A stretch of 64,000 nt of DNA from Acinetobacter sp. NCu2D-2 (GTDB taxonomy: Bacteria > Pseudomonadota > Gammaproteobacteria > Pseudomonadales > Moraxellaceae). The notes under the pieces were generated by a model that ran no database searches, was not told the DNA's origin, and saw only the letters and a program-made list of their open reading frames with translations. Of this stretch, positions 18,200 to 26,577 are shown piece after piece (position 1 is the first letter of the stretch; each line of letters opens with the position of its first letter). Made by a program: the position numbers and the translations under genes. The stretch covers positions 1 through 64,000 of the forward strand of contig NZ_CP015595.1 in assembly GCF_001647675.1 (NCBI RefSeq). The letters are read 5' to 3'.

Positions 18200-19261
18200 G
18201 TGTCAAAATCTTTATTCAAAGTTCTGAGCGTGTCAGGACTTTTGTTACTGACTGGCAATCTATATGCACAATCATTAAAAACAATACGTATTGCTTCACC
18301 TGATCTCACAGCAGGTACTCAACATGCGGGCGGAGGGGTCGTTGATGTTTTATATTCAAAGAAATGGGTTGAGCAAGCTTTTGCTAAACAAAATATAAAA
18401 GTTCAATGGTATTTCTTTAAAGGTGCTGGCCCAGCCATTAATGAGGCACTGGCGAATGATCAGTTAGATTTTGCTTTTTTAGGTGATTTACCGCCAATTC
18501 TAGGTAAGGCACAAGGCTTAAAGACACAACTGCTAGTCCCAACCTCACGGGGTGGGACAAACTATTTAGCCGTTCGTTCTGATCTTAATGTTAAGCAGTT
18601 AAAACAGCTTAAAGGACTTAAAGTCGGCATTTTACGCGGAACGGCAGATGAATTGTCATTCGTTGCAGCACTGAAAAGTCAGGGGTTGACCACTCAAGAT
18701 GTGAAATTGGTTAATCTTGATTTCAACGCAGTGAATGCAGCGCTTGCCGCGAAAAGAATCGATGCATCATGGGGACCTGCGCGATTTTTTGCACTTCGTG
18801 ATAAAGGCTTAGTCAAGCTGCCAGTAAGTACGCGTCAGTTAAATGGTGTTGGTGCATCACAAGGTGTGTTTTTAGGTCGCCAACAATTTATTCAAAGCTA
18901 TCCGAAAGAAACACAGTTAGTCGTTGATCAAGTGGTCAAAGGGCTTCATTGGCTTTCACTAGAACAAAATCATGTTCCTCAAATTGCCCTTTTTGCCACC
19001 CAAGCCTCTTATCCGGCATTGGTTTATGCGCGTGAATTGCATGGAGTCAATCTTAAGTTTTTATATTCACCACGTTTTGATGGTTATTACTTAAATAACC
19101 TACAGCAAAAAATTGATCTCACTCAAGCCCAGGGTTTAATCAAACAAAAAATCGACATTAAACCCTGGGTGAATACCACCTTTGTGAATCAAGCCATCCG
19201 CAATTTAAAACTTAACGAGTTTTGGAAAGACACAAACCAATATGAATATTTAAAGAAGTAA
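18200..19261 (+). CDS. Periplasmic sulfonate-type substrate-binding protein (SsuA-like)
   Basis: A 353-residue secreted binding protein. The start is GTG at 18200 with AAGGTGAT upstream. The signal peptide is residues 1-23 (NLYA|QS). The mature part has the NMT1/SsuA fold: FFKGAGPAINEALANDQLDFAFLGDLPPI and a two-lobe arrangement with LKGLKVGILRGTADELSFVAAL. It delivers ligand to the fused permease upstream. The Crp/Fnr gene between them suggests a separate transcript. The exact ligand (alkanesulfonate, taurine or another organosulfur compound) is not determinable. Confidence 0.9.
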   Translation: MSKSLFKVLSVSGLLLLTGNLYAQSLKTIRIASPDLTAGTQHAGGGVVDVLYSKKWVEQAFAKQNIKVQWYFFKGAGPAINEALANDQLDFAFLGDLPPILGKAQGLKTQLLVPTSRGGTNYLAVRSDLNVKQLKQLKGLKVGILRGTADELSFVAALKSQGLTTQDVKLVNLDFNAVNAALAAKRIDASWGPARFFALRDKGLVKLPVSTRQLNGVGASQGVFLGRQQFIQSYPKETQLVVDQVVKGLHWLSLEQNHVPQIALFATQASYPALVYARELHGVNLKFLYSPRFDGYYLNNLQQKIDLTQAQGLIKQKIDIKPWVNTTFVNQAIRNLKLNEFWKDTNQYEYLKK

Positions 19262-19299
19262 AACGCTTTATTTATACAAATGATCTTTAGGGGAAATAT

Positions 19300-21558
19300 A
19301 TGCGTCATCAATCAAAAGTCACAACAGATTTAAGCTGTAAGGCAATCCGTTTAAGTATTTTGACAGCCAGCGTGTTGTTGAGTTTACAAACAGCGCAAGC
19401 TGAACAAGCGTCAACCACAAAAGATGTGGAAGTGAGAGAGTTGGATGCAGTGGTTGTAACCGCCACACGCCGTGAGCAATCTTTACAGAAAGTACCGCTT
19501 GCTGTGTCTGTTGTATCTGGTAAAGAGCTTGATAAAAAGCAAAAAAGCACTTTAGAAACTATTGTTTCAGAGGTGCCAACCGTAAATTTCCGTGCTAACT
19601 CTTCAAATAAAGATTCATCTCTATTTGTTCGTGGTGTGGGTACTGTGACAACTTCACCAGGCGTAGAACCCTCTGTATCGACTGTGATTGATGGTGTGGT
19701 TTTAAGTCGTCCAGGACAAGCAACACTCGATTTACTCGATGTAGAACGCGTAGAAGTTCTTCGTGGTCCGCAAGGTACATTGTTTGGTAAAAATGCATCA
19801 GCCGGTGTGATTAATATTGTCACTAAAAACCCAACGAAATACCTATCAGGCTTTGTTGATGTCTACGCAACCAGTGATCATGAGCAACGTATTAAAGTCG
19901 GTGCTTCAGGTGAACTAATCCCAGACAAATTAAAAGCTAATATCACTGCACTCGTGGGTAAATTTGAGGGGAATGTTAAAAACCTCAATAATGACAAAGA
20001 CGTCAATGGTTATGATAATGAAGGTTTCAGAACCAAGTTTGAATATACGGCATCCGATGATCTCGTATTTGGCCTAGCAGTCGATTATCTGCATAAACAA
20101 GCCAATAGTCCCAATGGCGTTGTGGTTAAAAATACCAGTGCAAGCTACGCAGAAGCATTGGGTCCAATTCGTGTTGGTTTAGAAAATCGTGAGACAGTGG
20201 AAGGAACACAAAGCCGTATTGATGACATCAACCAAGGGATTGCATTAACAGCAGATTGGACTTTGGATAATCATCAGTTGTCCTCTATCACAGCTTATCG
20301 TCAGTGGAAAAATACCCAGATTCAGGATGGTGATCAATTAAAGGAAGTAACTCAAAATTTTGCAGATATTGCTGATCGTGGAGATGTGAACAGTAAACAA
20401 TATTCACAAGAACTTCGTATTAAACCTTTGGATGTTGGTCATTTTAACTACGTCGTAGGTCTGTACTTATCTAAGAATAAAACGGATGAAATCTATCAAC
20501 GTCGTTCAATTTGGTATGATGCAGGAAACTCAGACTATGTAACGGACCGTGGTCGTGCTGATTACAGTACGGATAACACGAACTATGCATTGTTTGGTGA
20601 GGGAACCTATAGTTTTACGGATCGTTTACGTGTTCTTGCTGGTCTTCGTGTGACTCGTGATGAGTTAAGTTATGAACATGCACGTGTATCTACCGTCGAT
20701 TCTGGCGTTAGAAATGCCATTCGTTCACCTTATGCAAGTTCAGGTTCGACCTCTGAGACAGGAATCTCTGGACGAATTGGCCCTCAATTCGATATCGCAC
20801 CAAATATTAATAGTTACTTGACCTATTCGCGCGGTTATAAAGGACCTGCATATAATGTTTACTTCAATATGCAAAGTATTGATACCCCTGTTATTGATCC
20901 AGAGACTGCAAATTCTGTAGAACTTGGTCTTAAAACACAGTGGCTTGATAACCGTCTACGCGTCAACTTAGCAGCTTTCCATACAAGTTATGAAAATTAT
21001 CAAGCGAATTTCCGTACTCTAGATCCAAGCGGTTTCCCAATTACACGTTTGGTGAATGCAGGAGATGTGTATACACGTGGTTTTGAGATTGATTCTAACT
21101 TTAAATATAGCCCAGATCTCAATTTTAGCTTTGCGCTTGCCAATACGATTGCACGTATTGATGATTTTAAATGCCCGGCAAATGATCCTTCTTGCCCGAA
21201 TGTAAATGGTAAACCGCTACCGTTTTCACCGGACTGGAAAGCCAATGCTCAAGTCGACAAATTTATCTCTTTAAACAATAACCGTCGTTTAGAACTGTCT
21301 ACACAATACTCTTGGCAAAGTGAAGTGCAATACAGTCTAGATCAAAATCCTAAAACAATTCAGCCTTCTTATGGTATTTGGAATGGAAGTGTTGCTTTAA
21401 ATGATGTGTCATCAGACTGGCGTGTAGCCCTCCAAGTTCGCAATATTTTAGATAAATCTTATGCATCAATGCTCAATACCAATGGCGACCGTGTCAATCG
21501 TATTGTCCCACGTGATGATGAACGTTACTTCGGTATCTCGGTTCGTAAAGATTTCTAA
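19300..21558 (+). CDS. TonB-dependent outer-membrane receptor
   Basis: A 752-residue receptor. The signal peptide is residues 1-34 (TAQA|EQ). A TonB-box-like stretch is ELDAVVVTATRREQ. The plug domain (~50-170) ends in VLRGPQGTLFGKNASAGVINIVTKNP, followed by a 22-strand barrel that finishes in ...ERYFGISVRKDF with the terminal Phe expected for BamA recognition. It follows the binding-protein gene by 38 bp and precedes the monooxygenase gene, so it probably imports an organosulfur compound rather than a siderophore. A few cysteines (KCPANDPSCP) sit in an extracellular loop. Confidence 0.93.
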   Translation: MRHQSKVTTDLSCKAIRLSILTASVLLSLQTAQAEQASTTKDVEVRELDAVVVTATRREQSLQKVPLAVSVVSGKELDKKQKSTLETIVSEVPTVNFRANSSNKDSSLFVRGVGTVTTSPGVEPSVSTVIDGVVLSRPGQATLDLLDVERVEVLRGPQGTLFGKNASAGVINIVTKNPTKYLSGFVDVYATSDHEQRIKVGASGELIPDKLKANITALVGKFEGNVKNLNNDKDVNGYDNEGFRTKFEYTASDDLVFGLAVDYLHKQANSPNGVVVKNTSASYAEALGPIRVGLENRETVEGTQSRIDDINQGIALTADWTLDNHQLSSITAYRQWKNTQIQDGDQLKEVTQNFADIADRGDVNSKQYSQELRIKPLDVGHFNYVVGLYLSKNKTDEIYQRRSIWYDAGNSDYVTDRGRADYSTDNTNYALFGEGTYSFTDRLRVLAGLRVTRDELSYEHARVSTVDSGVRNAIRSPYASSGSTSETGISGRIGPQFDIAPNINSYLTYSRGYKGPAYNVYFNMQSIDTPVIDPETANSVELGLKTQWLDNRLRVNLAAFHTSYENYQANFRTLDPSGFPITRLVNAGDVYTRGFEIDSNFKYSPDLNFSFALANTIARIDDFKCPANDPSCPNVNGKPLPFSPDWKANAQVDKFISLNNNRRLELSTQYSWQSEVQYSLDQNPKTIQPSYGIWNGSVALNDVSSDWRVALQVRNILDKSYASMLNTNGDRVNRIVPRDDERYFGISVRKDF

Positions 21559-21616
21559 GGATTAATGCATACAAGTGATATATCTCATTGATGGTGGTAT
21601 ATCACTGGAGCTGAAC

Positions 21617-22969
21617 ATGAATCAAAAAGTGAATATTGCCGATCAAAGTATTGCATTCCATCCTGATAGAGAATTGCATCTTAACTTATTTTTAGATGGT
21701 TTTGGGCATCATTTAGCCAGTTGGCGCCATCCTAAGAGTGATCTCAACCAATCAGCTTATCAGCGTTTTCTAAATAGTGCTCTTATTGCAGAGCAAGGCA
21801 AATTTGATGCGGTGTTTTTAGCAGATAGTTTGGCAATGGATCCAAGTGTGGTATCGAATGGTAAAGCACGTGGTCATGAAGTTGAACCTTTAACAGTTTT
21901 ATCTGCCATTGCAGCTCAAACCACACATATCGGTTTAATTGGCACAGCAACAACGACCTATAACGAGCCTTATCATATTGCACGTAAGTTTGCATCATTG
22001 GATGTGATTTCTAATGGGCGTACTGGTTGGAATTTGGTTACCACTGATCTTGCAGCAGAGGCGCAAAATTTTAATATCGATGAGCATGTAAAACACGCGG
22101 ATCGTTATGACCGTGCTGAAGAATTTTATGATGTCGTGACAGGACTCTGGCAAACCTGGAATGATGACGTCATTTTAAAAGATAAAGCACAAGGTCAATA
22201 TTTTGATCCTGCGAAGATTAATGTGTTGAATCATACAGGGCGTCATTTTTCAGTCAAAGGCCCTTTGAATGTAGGTCCGAGCCTTCAGAAACATCCCATT
22301 ATTGTGCAAGCAGGGAGTTCGGATCGGGGCAAGGAACTCGCAGCACGAACAGCAAATGTCATTTTTACAGCGCAAAGTTCACTCGAATCTGCACAGCAAT
22401 TTTATGCTGATGTTAAGTCACGTTTATCAAAGTATGGCCGTCACGCGAATGACCTGAATGTATTGCCTGGTTTATACGTGGTCGTGGCAAAAACCAAAGA
22501 AGAAGCCTTGGCAAAACAAAAAACATTGGATGACTTAATTGATGAAAGTGTGGGGCTTGGACTGTTAGGCCGTATGCTGGGGAATTTTGACCTCAGTGGC
22601 ATTGATGTAAATGGTTTATTACCTGAGCTTGATCAAACACAGACAGGGCAACAGAGTCGTCAGGAATTATTTACCAAACTCAGTCATGAACAAGGCTATA
22701 CGGTGAAGCAATTGTATGGTCGTGTTGCCTCAGGACGTGGGCATTTTAGTGTGGTCGGTACAGCTGAAGAAGTCGCTGATCATATTGAGACTTGGTTCAA
22801 ACAAGGTGCAGCAGATGGTTTTAATATCATGCCAGGGCTACTACCGGATGGAGCTCAAGATTTTGTAGAACTCGTAGTGCCATTACTACAAAGACGTGGA
22901 CTGTTTAGAACGGAATATCAGGAAAATACCCTACGTGCACGTTATCAACCGACAACAAGTTTTGCATAA
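21617..22969 (+). CDS. LLM-class FMN-dependent monooxygenase (NtaA/SnaA/DszA type)
   Basis: A 450-residue flavin-dependent oxygenase that uses reduced FMN supplied by a separate reductase, not encoded in the window. Typical features are HLNLFLDGFGHHLASWRHP, FDAVFLADSLAM, SNGRTGWNLVTTDLAAEAQNF, HPIIVQAGSSDRGKELAARTA and DGFNIMPGLLPDGAQDFVELVVPLLQRRGL. The start is ATG 21617, with GGAG six bases upstream, rather than GTG 21575. Relatives attack C-S and C-N bonds (sulfones, thiophenes, chelators). Here the sulfonate transporter context suggests release of sulfite from an organosulfur compound. Confidence 0.92.
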   Translation: MNQKVNIADQSIAFHPDRELHLNLFLDGFGHHLASWRHPKSDLNQSAYQRFLNSALIAEQGKFDAVFLADSLAMDPSVVSNGKARGHEVEPLTVLSAIAAQTTHIGLIGTATTTYNEPYHIARKFASLDVISNGRTGWNLVTTDLAAEAQNFNIDEHVKHADRYDRAEEFYDVVTGLWQTWNDDVILKDKAQGQYFDPAKINVLNHTGRHFSVKGPLNVGPSLQKHPIIVQAGSSDRGKELAARTANVIFTAQSSLESAQQFYADVKSRLSKYGRHANDLNVLPGLYVVVAKTKEEALAKQKTLDDLIDESVGLGLLGRMLGNFDLSGIDVNGLLPELDQTQTGQQSRQELFTKLSHEQGYTVKQLYGRVASGRGHFSVVGTAEEVADHIETWFKQGAADGFNIMPGLLPDGAQDFVELVVPLLQRRGLFRTEYQENTLRARYQPTTSFA

Positions 22970-22992
22970 GTTATTTTAGAGAGAATTGAATT

Positions 22993-23988
22993 ATGTATAT
23001 CGCTGCAGAAAATCGCTATGCCCATTTAACTTATCGCAAAGCGGGAAAGACCGGTTTAGTTTTACCGCCATTATCACTTGGCTGTTGGCATAACTTTGGT
23101 GATGATACGCCAATCACACAACAGCGAAAAATTTTGCATACTGCTTTTGATGCGGGTATCAACCATTTTGATCTCGCAAATAACTATGGAACGCCGTTTG
23201 GTAGCGCAGAGCAAAACTTAGGATATTTTCTGAAGAATGATTTTAAAGCGTATCGAGATGAACTGATTATTTCGAGTAAAGCAGGTTGGGACATGTGGCC
23301 TGGACCTTATGGTCAAGGAGGCAGTTCCCGTAAGTATCTGATGGCAAGTTTAGATCAGAGTCTTTTGCGTTTAGGTCTAGATTATGTCGATATCTTTTAT
23401 TCGCATCGTTATGATCCAGAAACGCCACTTGAAGAAACCGCTGAAACCTTAGCGGATATCGTTAAAAGCGGGAAAGCTTTATACATTGGTATTTCTTCGG
23501 GTTACACGCCAGAATTGACACAACAACTCGCTGATTTACTGGCACAGCAGCATGTCCCAATCCGCTTGCATCAACCACTCTATAATTTGTTTAATCGCGA
23601 TATTGAAAATAACTTATTAGATAAAACAGATGAACTTGGAATAGGGGTCATTGTATTTTCTCCTCTGGCGCAAGGTTTACTTACTGACCGCTATCTAACG
23701 AATATTCCTAATGACTCGCGTATTGGACGTGGGAGTAAATACTTGCATGAAGACCAAGTAAATGAATCACTACGTCATAAGCTACACCAGTTAAATGTGA
23801 TCGCCCAACAGCGTGGACAAACATTGGCACAGTTGGCATTGTCGTGGGTATTGAGAGATTCAAAAGTCACCTCTGCAATTATCGGGGCAAGTCGTCCGGA
23901 ACAAGTCTTAGAGAATTTAAAAAGTTTAGATCGTTTGGACTTTGATGACGAAGAATTGAGTTTGATTGACCGAGTTTTAAAGGCTTAA
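22993..23988 (+). CDS. Aldo/keto reductase (YghZ/Kv-beta-like)
   Basis: A 331-residue NADPH-dependent (alpha/beta)8 reductase. The catalytic tetrad is visible as D60 and Y65 (HFDLANNYG), K96 (ISSKAG) and H138 (FYSHRYD). The cofactor site is near the end (SAIIGASRPEQVLENL). MWPGPYGQGGSSRKYL is typical of the L-glyceraldehyde 3-phosphate reductase (YghZ) group. It lies 23 bp after the monooxygenase gene and ends at a strong terminator, so it is the last gene of this operon. A plausible role is reducing the aldehyde left after oxygenolytic desulfonation; this is inference. Confidence 0.92.
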   Translation: MYIAAENRYAHLTYRKAGKTGLVLPPLSLGCWHNFGDDTPITQQRKILHTAFDAGINHFDLANNYGTPFGSAEQNLGYFLKNDFKAYRDELIISSKAGWDMWPGPYGQGGSSRKYLMASLDQSLLRLGLDYVDIFYSHRYDPETPLEETAETLADIVKSGKALYIGISSGYTPELTQQLADLLAQQHVPIRLHQPLYNLFNRDIENNLLDKTDELGIGVIVFSPLAQGLLTDRYLTNIPNDSRIGRGSKYLHEDQVNESLRHKLHQLNVIAQQRGQTLAQLALSWVLRDSKVTSAIIGASRPEQVLENLKSLDRLDFDDEELSLIDRVLKA

Positions 23989-24022
23989 GTTCAAATTTTT
24001 AATTGCTTAGATCTTTAGTATG

Positions 24023-24055
24023 AATCTGGATGAAATACTTATCCAGATTTTTTCT
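24023..24055 (+). terminator. Strong terminator at the end of the sulfur operon
   Basis: AATCTGGAT and ATCCAGATT form a perfect 9-bp stem followed by TTTTTTC. It is the last backbone-like element before the island. Confidence 0.9.
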
Positions 24056-24334
24056 ATTCATTTTAGTGGACAAGTAATAATGTGATTTGGTGCGTGATAA
24101 ACGCACCATTCAATCGTGTCAGTAAAATTGACAAGCTGCCAAGAAAATTTCATTTTTTAAAAATCTAAGATTATTACGTTTAATCGGATAAGATTAATAG
24201 GTAGCATTTTTCACAATCATTTCAGAATTATTCTTAATTTTTTTATATCGACAGCTCATGTAAGCTCAAAGATATTTCTTACTAAGATTTACTTGCAGTA
24301 TTCAAAAAGAGTATAAAAAAGAGCTGAAATCAAT
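24056..24334. other. Probable left junction of the defence island
   Basis: About 280 bp between the backbone terminator and the recombination module. It contains a perfect hairpin GGTGCGT-GATAA-ACGCACC (24089-24107) and a TGTCA...TGACA repeat (24117-24133), which could belong to a recombination site. I found no matching direct repeat on the right side by eye, so the boundary is not defined. Confidence 0.45.
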
Positions 24335-24829
24335 TTGCTTACTGGTGTATACGTGACCGAAGACGATCTAGAAAAAGAAGAACAACCAAGATATTTCAGT
24401 AAAATTGATCAGATGTACCAACATTTTAATGAGCAGTTCGAGCAAAACGATTTTAGCGCAGCTTTAACACATATTCTCACTGAATCTGAACAAGGTTCAT
24501 TTAACACCGCATTAGCCGCCTGCATTCAGCAAGAAGCATTTATTAGAACCTCAAAAGTCATTGATAGTCATAAGCTTAAATATGGTTTAGCGTATTTTGC
24601 ACATATTGCTCAGGATTATCGTAGCGTATTTGAGATTAATGTCATCATTACCTATATTGCATTACGAATTGATCAGAAAACGTCAACAAGCACACATAAA
24701 GAACGAATCCATTACCATTGCTACCTCCTGCTAAAAAGGATCACACGAGCAGAATTTAGAGAAAAAAAGAAAATGCTCCTGAATTATTTAGTTGGCTACT
24801 GGACTGTTTTAAAACCTATTTGGTTCTAG
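24335..24829 (+). CDS. Recombination-module protein, zero-frame N-terminal product
   Basis: A 164-residue hydrophilic protein that I do not recognise, preceding two recombinase-like genes. The start is weak (TTG 24335; GTG 24353 is an alternative). In frame, codons GAA AAA AAG at 24761-24769 form the classic -1 slippery heptamer A_AAA_AAG. The zero frame ends 20 codons later. The -1 frame continues without a stop into the next gene, and the sequence just after the shift (ENAPELFSWLLDCFKTYL) looks protein-like. This gene and the next therefore probably make a 747-residue fusion as well as this short product. A simple 1-nt indel is the alternative. Confidence 0.65.
   Translation: MLTGVYVTEDDLEKEEQPRYFSKIDQMYQHFNEQFEQNDFSAALTHILTESEQGSFNTALAACIQQEAFIRTSKVIDSHKLKYGLAYFAHIAQDYRSVFEINVIITYIALRIDQKTSTSTHKERIHYHCYLLLKRITRAEFREKKKMLLNYLVGYWTVLKPIWF
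24763..24769 (+). other. Candidate programmed -1 frameshift site A_AAA_AAG
   Basis: The heptamer is in the correct phase (GAA AAA AAG) for -1 slippage, and the -1 frame resumes at G24769 and stays open to 26577. IS3-family elements use the same kind of signal. I see no strong stimulatory hairpin directly downstream; AAGGA about 22 nt upstream is too far to be a typical stimulator. Confidence 0.65.
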
Positions 24830-26577
24830 AGACTGAAACAAAAGTACAAGATTATCTTAATCAAAAGAAAAATGAGTTTTATCAGCTCTACTGGACGATA
24901 TCACTAGAAACTAATCCCAAAAATCGCAACCATATTTGGCGCTATATTGAATTTTTTATCAACAGTATTGATCAGATTAAATCTAAAAAAGGAATTAAAA
25001 CTAAGGAAGAGAAATCAAAAGGCATAAAACGTTTACGTAGAATTGGTTCTTTACCGAATGAACCCGTGCAAGTCAAACTCCTTGAAGTAGAGCGACGTGA
25101 CGAAGATGATGAAAATGATGAACAAGCAGTTTCTATACATATCAATCTAGATGCTGACACTGTTACGAGTAGAACCAGAGGAATTGGTCAAAGCGCTGAG
25201 CAAATTGCGCAAATTATATATCGTCGCCATTATCCTACAGTTTTTAATCCCGTATACCTTGAACCAGAGCTTCTGGAGATCGTTTACAATGTGTTAATTG
25301 ATAAATTTACGTATCAGCCTGGATCGGACGAGAGCCAAGTCGCTGCTGTTTTTCTACTTTCATTATTTACTGGATCACCAGTATCAGCTTTTTTAAATAT
25401 CAAAGATCTTTTTGAAACGGAAGTATTGTCTCGAGCTATTGATATTCATGGTTATTTATTTAGATATAGCACGTCACTTGAAACAACAAAACTAGAGGGC
25501 AATATTGGCGAGTATCAAAAAATATTAGGGACATCCCATCATTGGAATATTCTGCTGCCAGCATCATGGGTGGATTCTGCATCTGCGCTAAAAGGGATGG
25601 TATCAAGTGAATTAAATAGTTATCTAAAATTGTGGTTTTCGGAATATTGTATTGGGCGATTGAGCGTAGAAACGCTGGCACAGCAAATCCATTTTCAGAT
25701 CGCACGTCTTGATCCTAAGTCATTGATCAAAGAATTTATAAAAAATCAAAAGATATACCATGAACCTACATTGGCATATGCTGTATTCAATACGACCAGC
25801 ATCAATCGCTGCTATGCTAACTTCCTGAAACTGATGAAGCATCATTCAACTTCAACTGAATATATAGAAGGTCATACTTCCGAAATTGATCACCCTTTGA
25901 TTTGGCCTAATAATGCTAAAAAAGTTGGGAGTCAAAAAGTTTGGTCAAAACATCAAGCAAAACTTTTTATTGCAGCATTAAAGCAAGATTTAGAGGAAAA
26001 ACTTTCCTCTCCTAAAATAGACGTAAAGGTGCAAGTCAATACCTATGCAACTTGGATTTGGACAATCAGTATGCTGACCCTCGGGATACGCCCTAATACA
26101 GGTGCACCAGGTTTGATGATGCATTATGATGAGCAGCTGCAATTGATTTATGTACATGATAAGAAAAGTGGCAGTCGTCCTTATGGACGCTATATACCGG
26201 TCACGAAATTCTTAAAACAGGAAATACAACAATATCGGGAATTCTTAAAGAAAGTTAATCCTAAGGCTTATCGTCGAGCTCAGAAAAAGCATGATCTGAT
26301 TTGTTATATAGACAAAGGTAAGCAATTGACAGGGGTGACAGCTGAATTTATTGATGCTCAGTTAAAAGCGAAAGGGTTCAACCTTTATAAAAATTGGGCA
26401 AGACATTTCTTAATTGCAGAGGCCAATTTACCAATCGATATTCAAAAAAGTTTATATGCTCACGACAGTACTGATCTAGGTTTTGCCGAATATTCTTCTA
26501 TAAGTTTTGCTGTATACAAAAAGAAAATTATAGCTGCAGTGGAAAAATTGCTTCAGGCCTTGGAGCTTATAACATGA
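24820..26577 (+). CDS. Divergent tyrosine-recombinase-like protein (-1 frame part)
   Basis: A 585-residue frame with no good start of its own (TTG 24820); it is probably reached by frameshifting from the preceding gene. Near the C-terminus it shows a degenerate tyrosine-recombinase set: R424 in LTLGIRPNTG, R528-H529 in YKNWARHFL, H548 in YAHDS and Y558 in FAEYSS. H and Y are spaced by 10 residues, as in the next gene. The usual first histidine of HxxR is Asn. It ends in an ATGA overlap with the 1151-residue recombinase gene, so the two act as one unit. The paired-recombinase layout recalls Tn554 TnpA/TnpB, but sizes differ and relationship is not shown. Confidence 0.75.
   Translation: MVLETETKVQDYLNQKKNEFYQLYWTISLETNPKNRNHIWRYIEFFINSIDQIKSKKGIKTKEEKSKGIKRLRRIGSLPNEPVQVKLLEVERRDEDDENDEQAVSIHINLDADTVTSRTRGIGQSAEQIAQIIYRRHYPTVFNPVYLEPELLEIVYNVLIDKFTYQPGSDESQVAAVFLLSLFTGSPVSAFLNIKDLFETEVLSRAIDIHGYLFRYSTSLETTKLEGNIGEYQKILGTSHHWNILLPASWVDSASALKGMVSSELNSYLKLWFSEYCIGRLSVETLAQQIHFQIARLDPKSLIKEFIKNQKIYHEPTLAYAVFNTTSINRCYANFLKLMKHHSTSTEYIEGHTSEIDHPLIWPNNAKKVGSQKVWSKHQAKLFIAALKQDLEEKLSSPKIDVKVQVNTYATWIWTISMLTLGIRPNTGAPGLMMHYDEQLQLIYVHDKKSGSRPYGRYIPVTKFLKQEIQQYREFLKKVNPKAYRRAQKKHDLICYIDKGKQLTGVTAEFIDAQLKAKGFNLYKNWARHFLIAEANLPIDIQKSLYAHDSTDLGFAEYSSISFAVYKKKIIAAVEKLLQALELIT

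Noticed and set aside
24089-24133. Hairpin and TGTCA...TGACA as the island's attachment site, with a partner near 47726-47737 (TGAC..CATGTAAATTTC).
   Set aside because: The similarity between the two sides is too short and gapped to support an att pair by eye.
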